Numbered from the stretch's first letter, positions 9,001 through 20,940 are shown. The stretch is 64,000 nt of DNA from Nilaparvata lugens (GCF_014356525.2 NC_052508.1:38653613-38717612), one strand, 5' to 3'. The notes: generated by a model not told the origin, from the sequence alone. Translations and numbers: made by a program.

Positions 9001-12000
9001 AAAAGTGAGAATGGAGGGTTCAAGAAAGGTTTCAGTTAGCTATTTAAAAGAGATAGTGTTCTCTAATTTATCAATCGAGGAAAAAATATCGATTAAGGAA
9101 AGTGGTAGGCCTACACCGACAATTGATATACATCAGACTTCTACATCGAAATCCAGGACATACAAGAGAGATTTCAAAGACCAACAATATGAAAAGACAT
9201 CTTGGCTGTGTGGTTGTGAAGAAACTAACAAACTTTATTGTTTTCTGTGCTTGTTGTTTGCTCGCGAAAAAGGCGATCCAGCATGGATTAAGAACGGTGT
9301 GTGATTTAGCTCATTTGACTCAAAAAATTGAAAAGCATGAAAACTCACATGCGCATATTAGTGCTTCATTGGATTTCAATTTACTTGGTGAAATTGATGT
9401 TCGTCAACAGCTTGATAGTGCTTATCGTTTGAGCATCAGAAAACATAATGAGCAAGTCACCAAAAATAAGTATGTGCTTTCCAAACTTATAGACTGCATT
9501 AAATTTTGTGGTGCATTTGAGTTAGCTCTTAGGGGTCATCGAGAGGACGACAATGCTTTAAATCCGGGAATTTTCAAAGGCCTTGTGAATTTTACTGCAG
9601 AGCTTGATTCGGCTTTGAAAGAACATTTAAATAGTGCTACAGTTTTCAAAGGCACCTCCAAAGACATTCAAAATGAATTGCTGGACTGCATGCTTTCTGT
9701 GTGCCAAGAAAATATCAAACAGGAGATTAAAAATGCTCAATATGTTTCTCTAATAGGAGATGAGACAACTGACATTTCGTCTGCATTTCAGTTAGTTTTA
9801 GTTTTTCGGTATATTTTATCAAATGGTCAACCAGTAGAGAGATTTTGGAAGTTCGATAATCCTGAGGGTCATGATTCACAATCGATTGCAAAATGTATTT
9901 TTTCAAGTTTGGATACTGTCATAACAATTCCAGAAAAACTCATTTCTCAAAGTTATGATGGTGCGAATGTGATGAGTGGACAACATGCTGGTGTGCAGAC
10001 AATTGTGCAACAAACCTATAAGCATGCTTTTTTTGTGCATTGCTATGCACATCAACTCAATTTAATTGTAGCACAAGCAGCGAGTCAAAATCAAGATGTA
10101 AGAATTTTTTTCTCAGATTTGAGTGATATTACTAATTTTTTTTCAAATTCTCCTCAAAGAATAGATGTTTTAGACAGAGTAGTCGGCAAACGTGTACCTA
10201 GGGCGTCAGCAACAAGGTGGAATTTTAAAAGTAGAACTGTGAATACAGTTTTTGAATATAGAGAAGAGCTAATCGAGTGTATGGAGGAGATTCAATCCAC
10301 ATCAAAACAACCTTCTAGTATTATAAAAGCAAGTGCTATTGCTCGTCTTCTCAAAGATAATAGATTCATTTTTTGGCTCTCGGTTTTTCACAGGCTAATG
10401 CCTCATGTTGACATTTTATATAATCAGCTGCAAACAGTTAAGACAGATGCTATGAAAATCAAATCAAATGTTGAACATTTTATCAAAGCTGTTGAAGAGG
10501 AAAGAACTAAAATGAATGATTTGATGGAGATGGTAGCAGACTGTGCAGGAAGTGTGCCCAAACGTTCAAGGCGCGAAGAGGACACCTACCTCAGTAGAAC
10601 AGTGGCTGCCAAGGAAACCTGTGACATCATCACCACTCAAATCAAAACCCGGTTCTCATTCACAACATTCTATTCAGCAATCTGTTTATTGGACTCACAA
10701 AAATTTGAACATTTCAATAAGGATTTCCCAGATACCTTGCTTGAAGATACTGTTAAGGTTTACTCATTTCTTGAGAAAAATCGCCTAAAAACAGAACTTG
10801 AAATAATTTTTAGAAGAGTAGACTTCAGAAATTTGCTTGGTGCTGTCAGTTTGCTACAATTTTTCATTGAAAATAACTTAACTTCGTCATTTTCCGAAAC
10901 CTATAAACTTTTGTTGATAATTTCAACCATCCCAATGACAACAGCTGAAGCTGAGAGGTGTTTTTTACACTAAAACGAATCAAGACGTTTTTGCGCTCCA
11001 CAATGAACCAGGACAGGCTATCAGCATTAGCAATGCTGACTATTGAGAAGGAAATGATAGCGAATATCATTAACTTCAATGAGAAGGTGATCGATGTTTT
11101 CGCAGCAAGGAAGGAGAGGAGGATGGATTTTATTTTCAAAAAATGCTCTGTAAATGCCAACTAGAAGGAGGGTGAGTGTTAACAAAGTCTCTAAAAGCAT
11201 GTCAATCCTTATTTCTTTGATTGGGAATTATCTTACATCGAGGAAAAATTATTGCTGTTTTCTGTATAATTTATGATTTGTACATGAATTATTCAATGGG
11301 AGTATGGGAGTACATCTTCTAGGTTGAGAATCCTGAGTATATCTAAATACTTATTATTATTAAACGAAAATCCAAATTATTATATAGGTACTTAATATAA
11401 TACAACCTATTAGAATATTTTGTTACCTACGTAATAATATGATAGGCCTAGTACTCTTCTAGGAATAAAAAATTACATTCTACTACGTGAAACGAACAAA
11501 ATTCACTTGAAACATGGGGTTTAACAAATTATTAAAGATCTAGATCTTGTTGCTCATGTTAAATGTGAACCCCCCATTAGTATTTGTACGAGCCACCACT
11601 GTATAAATGATAATAATCTCTCTACAAGGACAAAAATTAATCGAGAAAACTATTCACAAAAGGAACAGGGATTTTCCCACAAGAATAAAAATTAATTGAG
11701 TAAAACTATTCTCAAAAAGGACAGGGATTTCCCTACAAGAATAAAAATTCAATGGAGAAAAATTACTCTTTAAACTGAAGGCCACCTTACTATAGAGAAG
11801 GAAAAATATACGGACTACCAGTCCTGACATATAATTACCTGAATCGACTTGGATACTGATACGGAGAATAGCGAACAGATTCCCACTTCCCGTATTATAA
11901 TTAAAAACGTCGTGAAGCGACAGAGTCGAGGCTTATAAATTAAGTACTCAAAAATAACCCGCTATAAGAGCCTAGCTAAATTTCCCACTCAACTATTTGT

Positions 12001-12836
12001 AGCACAAACTTGAGATCCCTTACAGGTTTCAAAACCAAGGATAACTCGTTCACCCCCAGTGATACGAATCTAGGAAAAATAACCAACAAGAAAGAAAATC
12101 CCCCAGGAAGTTCTATCTTCAAATACAGTCGGCAATTCGACATACAATATTCCATTCACTAAAATACAGAATAGAATATTAACCCTCTAGTACACCACTA
12201 TTAGGAGCGCCGCTCGGAACGCAGCCGTACATGAACCCGTTCACCGAACAACTGCTTCTCTCCCAGGTCTTCTTGAAGCTGCACCGGGTCGCTGAAAATT
12301 AGGAGGCCGGGGGAAAAGAGCTTCCTGACCAATGAGAGTCTGAAAAGACAATCACGCCACTGGTCATGTGACAGGGTTTGACTCAGCTGCTACTGATGTT
12401 AAGGGTGCAGCTAATGATGACAATGATACTAATTGCTACACTAATTCAGGCCGGTAAACAATATTTCTATTCCAGAAATTTCATGAAGAACGATACCAAC
12501 CCGACTTGGTAGCCGCTTATCGTTTTGATGATACGGCTGCTGCTGATTCATAGGGATTGGCGACGATGGTGATGATGTGCATGTACACAACTGCAAATCT
12601 AACAAAATATATCCGGCAGTCGACCCTATTCTAATTCTAAAATAGAATAATTTCGCTAATTTTTCGCTGGACGACGGCTCTCCATCCGTCACAAAAATTC
12701 ACTTTGTGACATTATATAGGTAATTATAATTATTATAGAGGAACGAATTATCTAAGTTCTACTGTATAAACATTATTTATATACTGTTAATAAAAGAGCA
12801 GAGGAATACTTGAAGGGATCGATTGTAATTGATTTG

Positions 12837-12867
<31 letters not shown>

Positions 12868-15800
12868 TTAGGCCTCAAGTCTACACAAAGTTTTGTGTGC
12901 ATTGGCGCTCTGAGAAACGACATTGACAATCTGGCAAATACTGCAGAAGCATAGCACTATGTCTAGCCTGGCAGCCAAGGTGATTTGTAAACACAAAGAA
13001 TTGTTTGACATTGTTGATCCATAATCATAAGTATAACTTTATGGTTCTATTCAACTGTCAGAGATAATGTATTCTATCTATTCTATTGTATTCTAGTATA
13101 TACATATGTATATAGAACATTTTCATATTAGTAATACAAGTAAGCCATTCAAAATAATAATTAAAACCTTTTATATTTTTTTAGTTATAATTAATGCTTT
13201 AGATTTTGGCACATATTCAGGTTTTTTTTTTATAGGGACCAACGTAATTCACCTGAAAATTCATTCAATGTTGAAAACGAAATGAACCACGGTGATGAGT
13301 TGCCGCCTTTACTCTTTGAGAGAGGAGAAGCGGAACCAACAGCAACACAGCTAAGAGGCCGCCGCATTGTGGACATTCAACATGTACTAAAACAACTCCA
13401 AGTGATAGCGAGTCACCCAAAACAATGCACTATGGGGAAATATACATACAAAAGAGAAATCACAAACGGATTATTTTGTGAATGGCTGTTCTACTGTGAT
13501 AACTGCGAAAGAGAGTTCATTGTTACATCAGAACCAGCCAATCAAAAAGAAGATGTAAATGACGCTCTTGTATGGGGAGCCATGGCGGTTGGAATTGGAT
13601 TTTTGCAACTTGAAGAAATGATGAGTGTGTTGGATGTTCCAATCATGGGTCACAATAAGTACAAAAGCCATGAGACAAGAGTTGGTAATGTGAGTACAAT
13701 ACATTTCCACTGCTATTTTCAACTGTATTTATCTCTAAGCAAAAGTGAGAAAGTCTCAAAATCATCAATTTGTCTAATTTTGAGAGTCTAAACTCTCAAT
13801 AGTCGTAAATATTGAATAAATGCTTATCACTATATATTCCATTTTCTAAATCTTCATATGTATACATATTTTCAGGCTTGGGAAGGAATTTTTTTTCAAA
13901 AAATGAAAGAGAACGCCGATGAAGAAAAAAGACTTGCCTTGGAAAAGGGTAACATGTTCCATGGGGTTCCATTCATAACGGTAATTGGCGATGGAGGCTG
14001 GGCTAAAAGGTCTTATGGACATGGGATGAATTCTAGTGGCGGAGTGGTAAGCTATTAAAAAATATATATATATATATATATATATATCCAATGTCCAATG
14101 TATGTTAGCTAACTTTATCATTATTCACCAGTAATCAGCTTTGGTTGCTAGTAGTCAATGTTTGATTTTTTTTACTTCAAACAATGAAGCTCTTATCTTG
14201 AACAGATTTAATTTTTTAGTACTTTATCGGTTTTTAATAAACCTTTGGAAATTCAGAATTCATAATTTAACTAAATTTAGTAATTGACGTTTATTGCAAA
14301 TGCTTGAATTTTCTTTCCAAAAAGTGTACGTGTAGGTGTAACCCTTTCCAGAAGGGTTGTTGTAGTAACCAAAAATGCTTCAACACAAAAGCGTTGTAAC
14401 CATTGAGAGTCTCCTCATCTTTGAAGATATTAAAAATAATGACTCAAACTAGAGGTTTCATTATTACTCCTGTCACAGATATGACTTCACGCTGACAGAA
14501 GAATAACATTTGATATTCTTTTTTTTTCAGGGTGTAATAATTGGAGCTGAAACTAAGAAAATATTATTCATTGGTGTGAGGAATAAGTTTTGTTTTTCTT
14601 GTGCAAATCCCAAAAAGAAAAATGCCGAACATGTATGTTACAGAAACTACACGGGGCCAAGTACTGGAATGGAGAGCAGCATTATTGTTGAAGGTTTTCG
14701 GAGAAGTGAGGAAGACTATGGGCTGATCTACAAAAATTACATTGGAGATGGTGACTCAAGCGTGTATGCTAAGATTCAAGAGGGGTATTCTTATGGTAGA
14801 TACGTTCAGAAGATTGAGTGCACCAACCATGTGACTCGTGCTCTGAATGACAACCTTCACAAGGTGGCAGAAAATACGCAGTTTCCACTCTCTTCTCGGA
14901 AACTCTTGAGCAAGCCTGCTCCAGGTGAGACGGTTAGCCGATTGGAAAGAATTGTGAAGGGGGTTAGGACAGCCATAAAAGAAGCCGGTGTGAATAGAAA
15001 CGCTCAAGACATGGTGAATCTCAGGGCTACACTGAAAAATGCTCCTGATCATGTTTTTGGGAATCACAACAAATGTGGAACATTCTGTAAAAGGAAGGAA
15101 TTAAACAAGGAAAATGTTCTCCCAGAAATTGATGTAGTTGTCATGAGCAAGATAAGAACACTGATCGGAAATGTGGAGTCAAAAGCAGAGAGCCTGGTCT
15201 TCAACGAAACAACCAATATTGCTGAAAGGTACATGGGATGTGTGGCAAAATTCACAGGCGGCAAAAGAGTCAATTTTTCAACAGGTACATACCCTCAACT
15301 CCATTCACTCCATTCTATTTTTTAGATTATAGTTTCCATTTTGTTAAAGAAAATCAGTGGAAGGAATAAACACATAACGCTTAATTAAAAAAGACTTGTT
15401 CACTTCCGTGCTAATTTATTACATACTAGGCAAAATTATGAAAATTCTTCTAGTTATTTAATTAAAAATTTCACTTTTTGTTGAATCATTTGATGGTGAC
15501 AGTACATGGCATCAAGTTTCTCTTGTAAGTTACGCTTCTTCTTATTCATAGATATTATTCTCCAAAAGAGGGATTGAAAATACATTGAAGGTTTCTACAC
15601 ATTTGAATTAAGAATATTAAAAAATGAGAATTCCCAAGAATATGCCCAATATTAAAGTTTTTCGTGCTTTCTTAGCTTTTTTCGAGAACTAATTGGCGGA
15701 AAATGTTGAAATTTTGTAGACAGGTTCAGATTAGGTCTAGAAATTAGATGAATAAGGTGAGTGAAACGAGCCTGCCGGTTAGTAATTTATTAATTAATTT

Positions 15801-16866
15801 TCCATTCTATTTTTCAGGTGGTTCTTTCAAAAGGAGGTGTGTTGGGGCGGGACTCGCACACACTGCAGGATCTGGCTGGCATCTAAGTCCATGGAAAAAA
15901 TTCAAAAACAAAAGTCCTGGGGCAATTTTCAAAAAGAAGATTTTGATGCGAGAGAAGAGAAGCATGAAAAGAAAATTGCTCTTTCAAGTTAATCAACCAA
16001 AAAGAAAACGTCAAGTGGGAGGAGGAGGCTACGATGCTGAGTATGGTCCACTAGCAGTCAAAGCTGACATTGACGTTCAAGAAATGATGGAAAAAAGTGA
16101 ACATTTCCTGCAAGAGCTCAGGAAAGATGTTGAGTTTGGAAACCTCAAATTGAACGAAGACACTATAGGCCAGCACACGAATGCACTTTGGAGAGAGAAG
16201 AGAATCAGTCGCCTAACTGCATCTAAATTTGGTGCAGTTGCCAAGAGACTTGACCACACTCCTTGCCATAACCTGGTCAAGTCAATAATTATAAAGCGGC
16301 CACTTTACACAGAAGCTGTAACTTTTGGCCGGGACAACGAGGAAAAGGCTATAAAGCTGTATGAGGACCTCACTAAATCTATGGTCAAAAAGTGTGGCCT
16401 CTTTGTGGACCTAGAAGATCCTTTCCTAGGTGCCAGTCCAGATGGACTCATAGGAGATGATGGGCTCATTGAGGTGAAGTGCCTACACTCGGTGAAAGAG
16501 CTGGGCCTGAAAGAACACCTTAGTATAAATAGAAATACATGTTTAGAAATTGTTGATAATAATATGAGACTGAAGAGAAAGCACGATTATTATTATCAAG
16601 TGCAAGGCCAGCTCAATATCACTAATCGCCAATGGTGTGATTTTGTGGTATTCACAAGAAAATGTGAATTGTTTGTGGAGAGGATCGAACGGGACCAATG
16701 TTTTTGGAGGAAGGTACTTCCAAAATTGAAAAAATTTTACTTGGAATGTATTGTTCCTGAAATAGTGGACAGTCGATTAGTACGGGGCCTAAGAATTCGA
16801 GATCCACCATTTATCATGGAAGCTCAAAAAAAACAAAAAGAGAAACAAAATGAAAAAAAGAATTAA
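5843..16866 (+). CDS. Mutator-like transposase / YqaJ-type nuclease fusion, five exons
   Basis: Gene-level entry. The exons are 5843-6024, 13236-13689, 13876-14046, 14531-15284 and 15818-16866. All introns are GT-AG and the phases agree (2, 0, 0, 1). The summed coding length is 2610 bp, an exact multiple of three, giving 869 aa with no internal stop. Exon 1 is a basic N-terminus followed by an acidic stretch. Exons 2-4 resemble the Mutator-like transposase domain seen in many insect proteins. Exon 5 carries a YqaJ/lambda-exonuclease-type PD-(D/E)xK nuclease. It is intact while surrounded by decayed elements, which suggests recent arrival or selection. Whether it is a transposon gene or a host gene cannot be told here. 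Confidence 0.75.
6025..8492. other. Intron 1, part before the hAT insertion
   Basis: 6025-6890 is plain AT-rich intron with the 27-bp hairpin repeat at 6473-6499. From about 6900 the composition changes to more GC-rich, repeat-like DNA. This includes a GGTATAGGGT-like minisatellite (about 7375-7445) and an imperfect 95-bp duplication (about 8208-8300 and 8302-8395, each with a CAGTCTAGAAACTTCG core). This segment and 11610-12712 look like two halves of one unidentified repeat into which the hAT element jumped. Confidence 0.5.
6473..6499. repeat. Hairpin repeat, intron 1 copy
   Basis: 27 bp identical to 14334-14360. The core arms AACCCTT and AAGGGTT are separated by TCCAG. Another AACCCTT follows directly at 6500. 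Confidence 0.85.
8501..11601 (+). mobile_element. hAT transposon (3101 bp) with 8-bp target duplication
   Basis: The ends read CAGTGGCGGC (8501) and, reverse-complemented from 11601, CAGTGGTGGC. Both are followed by a shared GTGAACCCCC-like subterminal block. The flanks are TATAAATG at 8493-8500 and TATAAATG at 11602-11609, a perfect 8-bp duplication as expected of hAT transposases. The element lies inside intron 1 of the Mutator/YqaJ gene, in the same orientation. It is full length, but its transposase is frameshifted, so it cannot be autonomous now. Confidence 0.97.
9011..11164 (+). pseudogene. hAT transposase, two frameshifts
   Basis: Start ATG 9011 is chosen because its context is good (A at -3, G at +4). 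The N-terminus has a TTF-type zinc-finger pattern (SWLCGC, LYCFLCLLF, then KHENSHAH). The catalytic region has LIGDETTDISS, SQSYDGANVMSG and the conserved VHCYAHQLNL. SATRWNFKSR follows, and a hAT C-terminal dimerisation segment (MTTAEAERCF) ends the protein. The frame breaks near 9296-9302 and again in the T run near 10963-10970, after which the dimerisation domain continues to 11164. Length and order fit the hAT superfamily; both breaks look like simple indels. Confidence 0.93.
11610..13235. other. Intron 1, part after the hAT insertion
   Basis: 11620-11770 holds an imperfect 60-70-bp tandem repeat (AGGGATTTTCCCACAAGAAT-like). At 12689-12711 there is a hairpin with arms GTCACAAA and TTTGTGAC, close to where the GC-richer repeat-like DNA ends. 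A (TG)n run lies at 12841-12867. The acceptor TTTTTATAG ends at 13235. An 83-residue minus-strand frame at 12441-12692 has no recognisable content. Confidence 0.5.
13236..13689 (+). CDS. Exon 2 of the Mutator/YqaJ gene
   Basis: Begins after acceptor TTTTATAG, completing the split Trp codon, and ends in phase 0 before GTGAGT at 13690. It encodes RRIVDIQHVLKQL and a paired-cysteine segment FYCDNCEREF of the kind expected near the start of a Mutator-like transposase domain, then DVNDALVWGAMAVGIG. The in-frame ATG at 13282 is internal once exon 1 is joined. Confidence 0.8.
13876..14046 (+). CDS. Exon 3 of the Mutator/YqaJ gene
   Basis: A 171-bp, phase-0 exon between acceptor TTTTCAG (ends 13875) and donor GTAAGC (14047). 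It encodes the FITVIGDGGWAKRSYGH block. The Asp in GDGGW is a plausible first acidic catalytic residue of the transposase domain (inference). A (TA)n run follows in intron 3 at about 14062-14086. Confidence 0.85.
14047..14530. other. Intron 3 with second copy of the hairpin repeat
   Basis: GTAAGC...TTTTTTTCAG intron. Besides the TA microsatellite, it contains at 14334-14360 the same 27-bp hairpin sequence found in intron 1. A further GTAACC-rich stretch follows to about 14400. No coding. Confidence 0.8.
14531..15284 (+). CDS. Exon 4 of the Mutator/YqaJ gene
   Basis: Follows acceptor TTTTTTTCAG at 14530 and ends in phase 1 before GTACAT at 15285. It encodes GVIIGAETKKILFIGVRNK, a CFSCANP...EHVCYRNY cysteine/histidine pattern, then YIGDGDSSVYAKIQEGY (a second conserved acidic block) and KIECTNHVTRALNDNL. 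These blocks are those I associate with the insect Mutator-like transposase domain. The exon ends in GKRVNFSTG and joins exon 5 at a split Gly codon. Confidence 0.85.
15818..16866 (+). CDS. Exon 5 of the Mutator/YqaJ gene: YqaJ nuclease domain
   Basis: Starts after acceptor TTTTTCAG (15817). The basic linker has several KKK/KRK clusters. It then has the YqaJ layout: SRLTASKFG, GRDNEEKA (Glu695/696), FLGASPDGL (Asp729), IEVKC (Glu739, Lys741) and YYYQVQGQL (Gln781, Gln783). These are the metal-binding and catalytic positions of the lambda-exonuclease/YqaJ family, all present. The family degrades or processes double-stranded DNA ends. The C-terminus is Lys-rich and ends at TAA 16864-16866. Confidence 0.88.
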
Positions 16867-18419
16867 ATAATGGGATGTCGATTTCACATGAGTATATTTA
16901 CATATGTCAAATTATTAAAACCACTCGAATTTTGACATGACAAATCGTACCTCACTTATATCAGTGATTCAGTTATTGTCATTGAGGATAAATTTTTGTG
17001 TTTCTGATAGTGCTAAACCGGATTTTAGATTGTAAAACTTTGTTTTCTCTATTTTTTTATAATAATATTATATTTTTATACAATTTTTAAAGAATACATT
17101 CAAACACTAATGGTTCTAACATTACTGCTACTACAATTCTGGAATATTTCTGTACGATACTACTGTGAGTTCTATTACCCCAAAATTATATCGAAAATGT
17201 GTATCTCCTTCACTTTGCCATGGTAATTCAACAGGAAATGTATTATTGTCGATACAGTAGGCTACTAATACTTCGAGCTTTCTACCTAATTCAAAATTTA
17301 TAATTTCCCACCTACTATATAGGTAAGTAACAAAATTCTTCATCTATTTTCCACATATTATAAAAAAATAATATGGCTGTATATATTATGTTAGTGAATG
17401 ATGTACAATAATACTTTTATAGTTGTAAGTAATTCCAATGAGCTATTGATTATTCATTGTCATTCCAGACACCCTATAAAGTGAAAACATTTTGTACATA
17501 GTAATTGTAATATTGGAATGTAAAAAGTTCACTCAAAACCGTTCTTATTAGTAAAACTTTAGCAGTTGTTATTGATTAATGGAGTATTAATATTAAAATG
17601 AGTGGATAATTATTTCTTTTGATATTAATTTTAAACATACATTTTAATTTGTTACCCCTGTTAGTTATATGGTTAAGTATTATAAAACCAAAAATTGAGT
17701 ATTTTCTATAGAGTAAAAATTCCTGATTTTTATTTTAAACTCTTATTAAAACATATGCATATATTTTAAAAACGTTTATGATAAAAACTAAACACGACAC
17801 AAAATCACTTGAACATGTATGAGAATAATATAAAACATTGACTTGAAATTTAGAGCACGAAAATTGAACCCAAAAATATAATATTAAAATGAATGGATGA
17901 TATTCAATTATTTCTTTAAATCTATTATACCTCTTCTCATTTCTCTTCAGTATAAAGCAAAAATAGTTAGTAGTTTGAATTGAATTTATTAATGATTTTT
18001 TTTAAACAAAACCTACAAGACAAATTATCCTATAAAAAGAGGATGAATGCAGGTATACGTTGTTGCTTTGCACCATTTGAACAATAAAATATGATTTGTT
18101 AAGTGAACCAAATTTCAATTTTTTCTACTGACATTTAGTTATTAGAATGATTGTCGGATGAAGCGATACGCATAGAAATTTAGCAAGCCATTCGGCCGGC
18201 TTTTGAGTTTGACTCTGCAACTGCAGTGTTTCAAAATTTCCATTCTCAAGGCCGAAAGCTGCGTTCTGAATGAGAGAGAGAGCACAGAGAAGGAATGCTC
18301 TGTGGAATGGGTGTGCGATTTTGCTTGGAGAGGGAGAACCTCACCACGTGACCTCACCACTACAAACACAGCAGAGCCGAGCAGCAAGTGAAAAGTACAG
18401 CTGGAGCGATCTAGCAGAA
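16867..18419. other. AT-rich non-coding region after the five-exon gene
   Basis: Presumably contains the 3' UTR. No gene is seen. 18142-18419 is less AT-rich with a GA microsatellite-like stretch (about 18270-18285), and the frames there (61-81 residues on either strand) are unrecognised. The region ends where LINE coding similarity begins. Confidence 0.6.
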
Positions 18420-20940
18420 TTAGTTTGTCCCTAGAGCTAAGCGCTCGACGTTAATCTTGACTGGCTGAGCATTTTCGATACTAATGATGTAAATGAAATG
18501 TTGAACGTAATAAATGACAATATCCTCTTCCTTTATGAAAAACACGTCCCTCTTGAGACCCGTAGAGTAACCAGAGACCCAGCTCCATGGCTCACTGAGG
18601 AAATATGTCAGTTGATGTGTGATCGTGATTATTGGTGTAAGAAGGCTAGGCAGTCTAAGTTTCCTCATGATTTTAATCATTCATTACAAGTGCTTACGAA
18701 ACTCGTGTAAGCAAATGATCAGGAACACAAAGGCTGGCTTCTATCAAAATTTGATATCATCTAAGAGATCATCAACATCATCATTATGGCGAGTTCTGAG
18801 AGGGATTGGAGCCAGCAAAGAGAGGCAGCCACCGATCGTTGCTCACTCACTTGACACTCTCAATGACTTTTTCACTGATATCCCTGTAGGTTTGGACCAA
18901 GCCCGTGCTTACTATAATTCCTTACCAGAAATCCAATCAAATAAAGATTTCCACTTTTCTGGAGTTACTGAGCAGGAGGTTTATCTAGCTATTAGAAGAA
19001 TAAAAAGTAATAATGTTGGAGCTGATAGTATCCCTATCAAGTTTTTGAAAATCCTTCTTCCCATGATTCTTCCTTTCCTAACCCATCTAATTAACACCTT
19101 ACTAATGACTTCAATTTTTCCTGAAGACTGGAAACGCTCTATTGTTATTCCTCTGAACAAAATTCCTAACCCTCTCACTCCCTCCGATTATATGCCTATC
19201 AGCTTATTGCCTGTCCTGTCAAAGGTACTGAAGATTATTGCTCACTCTCAAATGAGTCTGTACATTCATGGCTCTGCTTTGATTAGCGATTTCCAGTCGG
19301 GGTTCCGTAGTGGTCACAGTACCACCTCGGCTCTGCTGAGAGTTGCTGATGATATCCGCGGGGCTATGGATGGTAGCCAGTTAACTGCTCTAGGTTCTAG
19401 TATTAATTGATTTTAGTAAGGCCTTTGACTCCATTTTCCACCCCACCCTCTTGTATAAACTTCGTAAATTGGGATTTTCAAACTCCACTGTAGCATGGGT
19501 AAGGTCTTACTTGCAGGGTTGGTGTCAGAGTGTGAGAGTGGAGGGTGTCTCTTCACAGTGGCGCACTGTGGATAGAGGGGTGCCTCAGGGGTCGGTCTTG
19601 GGTCCTCTGCTGTTCAGCATATACATAAATGACGTGACTAGTTCTCTACTAACCACCAAATATCTTCTATATGCAGATGACCTGCAAATCTATAAACACT
19701 GTAGTAAAAAGGATTTCAACAAGACAGTAGAGGAAATCAATGACAAATTAGTACGTTTACTTGATTGGGCTAGTAATAATGGGCTAAAGGTGAACGAGAC
19801 AAAGTCAAAGGCAATCATGGTTGGTTATTCGAGACTACTGAACACACTTGACTTGTCAGATGGACCATATATTACAATCAATGGTGTTCAATTAGAGTAC
19901 AGCTCAGACGTGAAAAACTTGGGACTCACTATGACCAGGACCTTGGACTGGACAAACCATGTGACGTTGACATATAATAGGGTGATTGCTGGGATCAAGA
20001 CATTGAAGAAGATTTCGGACATTATTCCTTTTTCAACAAAGGTTATGTTGGTGAAGACCTTGATTTTCCCGGTTTTCAACTATTGCGACATTGTAACTAC
20101 TGACATGACTCTGTTCAACTACTTCAGAGGATGCAGCGTGCGCATAACTACTGTGTCCGCTTCATCTTCAACCTCAGATGGGACAACCATGTGACTGAAT
20201 ACTTTGACCAACTTGGACTCATGAAGCTACATGAATGTAGGTCATTCCATGCTGTTCTCCTTCTGCATAAAGTGTTGAAAACTCAGACACCCAAGTACTT
20301 AGCTGAAGACTTTCACTTCTTGAGTGACATTGATTGGGGTGGTACCTGACATGATACCCATCTGCTGGCTGTCCCAATTCATAGGACAGTCATGTTCAAC
20401 AAGTCCTTTCAAGTGACGGCTTGTGGATTGTGGAACACATTGCCTGTTGAGCTGAGGCGAATTGAGGAGCCTCGTTGGTTTGGCGCGGCTGTTTTCAGGT
20501 GGATCAGGGGTGGTGTGGGTAGCTGGACCTAGCTCATGGTTCATTGGCCAGTTTTTCTTTCTTTCTCTCAAAACAATCAAATGTTTATTATTTCTCTTTC
20601 TTCCTCTTCTTCTTCTTCTTCTTTTTCTACTTCTACTTCTTCTTTTGTAACATTGTATTATTTTTCCATTTTTATTCTTTAATTTCTATTCATATCTTAA
20701 TTATAATTTGGGTTTTGTTATTTTCTTTTTCTCCATTGATTATTTTTTGTATTTCAATAATGTTTATTCACCTTGTTTGTATATATTGTATATATATATT
20801 TTCTCCTTATTCGATTTGTATAATCTAGCAATTATTTAGCGTTGTATTGGAGGGTTGAGTGTAAGAGAGGGCCAGCTGCGCCCTAACTCCGCCCTCCTAG
20901 GTGAAAATAAAGGTAGCCATTCTATTCTATTCTATTCTAT
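18420..20940 (+). pseudogene. LINE ORF2, reverse-transcriptase half plus 3' end
   Basis: Coding similarity begins near 18420 with the inter-domain region (DWLSIFDTNDVN, PAPWLTEEI). The RT domain follows: SDYMPISLLPVLSK, FRSGHSTTSAL, FSKAFDS, RGVPQGSVLGPLLFSIYIND and the catalytic LYADDLQIY. Frameshifts occur near 18705, 19392 and about 20110, so it is dead. The C-terminal tail (NYCVRF, TPKYLAED) reaches about 20340. The 3' end has AATAAA at 20906 and a pentanucleotide (ATTCT)n tail at 20919-20940 instead of poly(A). It starts almost where the 4.3-5.05 kb endonuclease piece stops. Confidence 0.9.

Noticed and set aside
5051..18419. Terminal inverted repeats bounding the 13.4-kb insert in the LINE
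   Set aside because: I compared the ends by eye and saw neither inverted similarity nor a target duplication.
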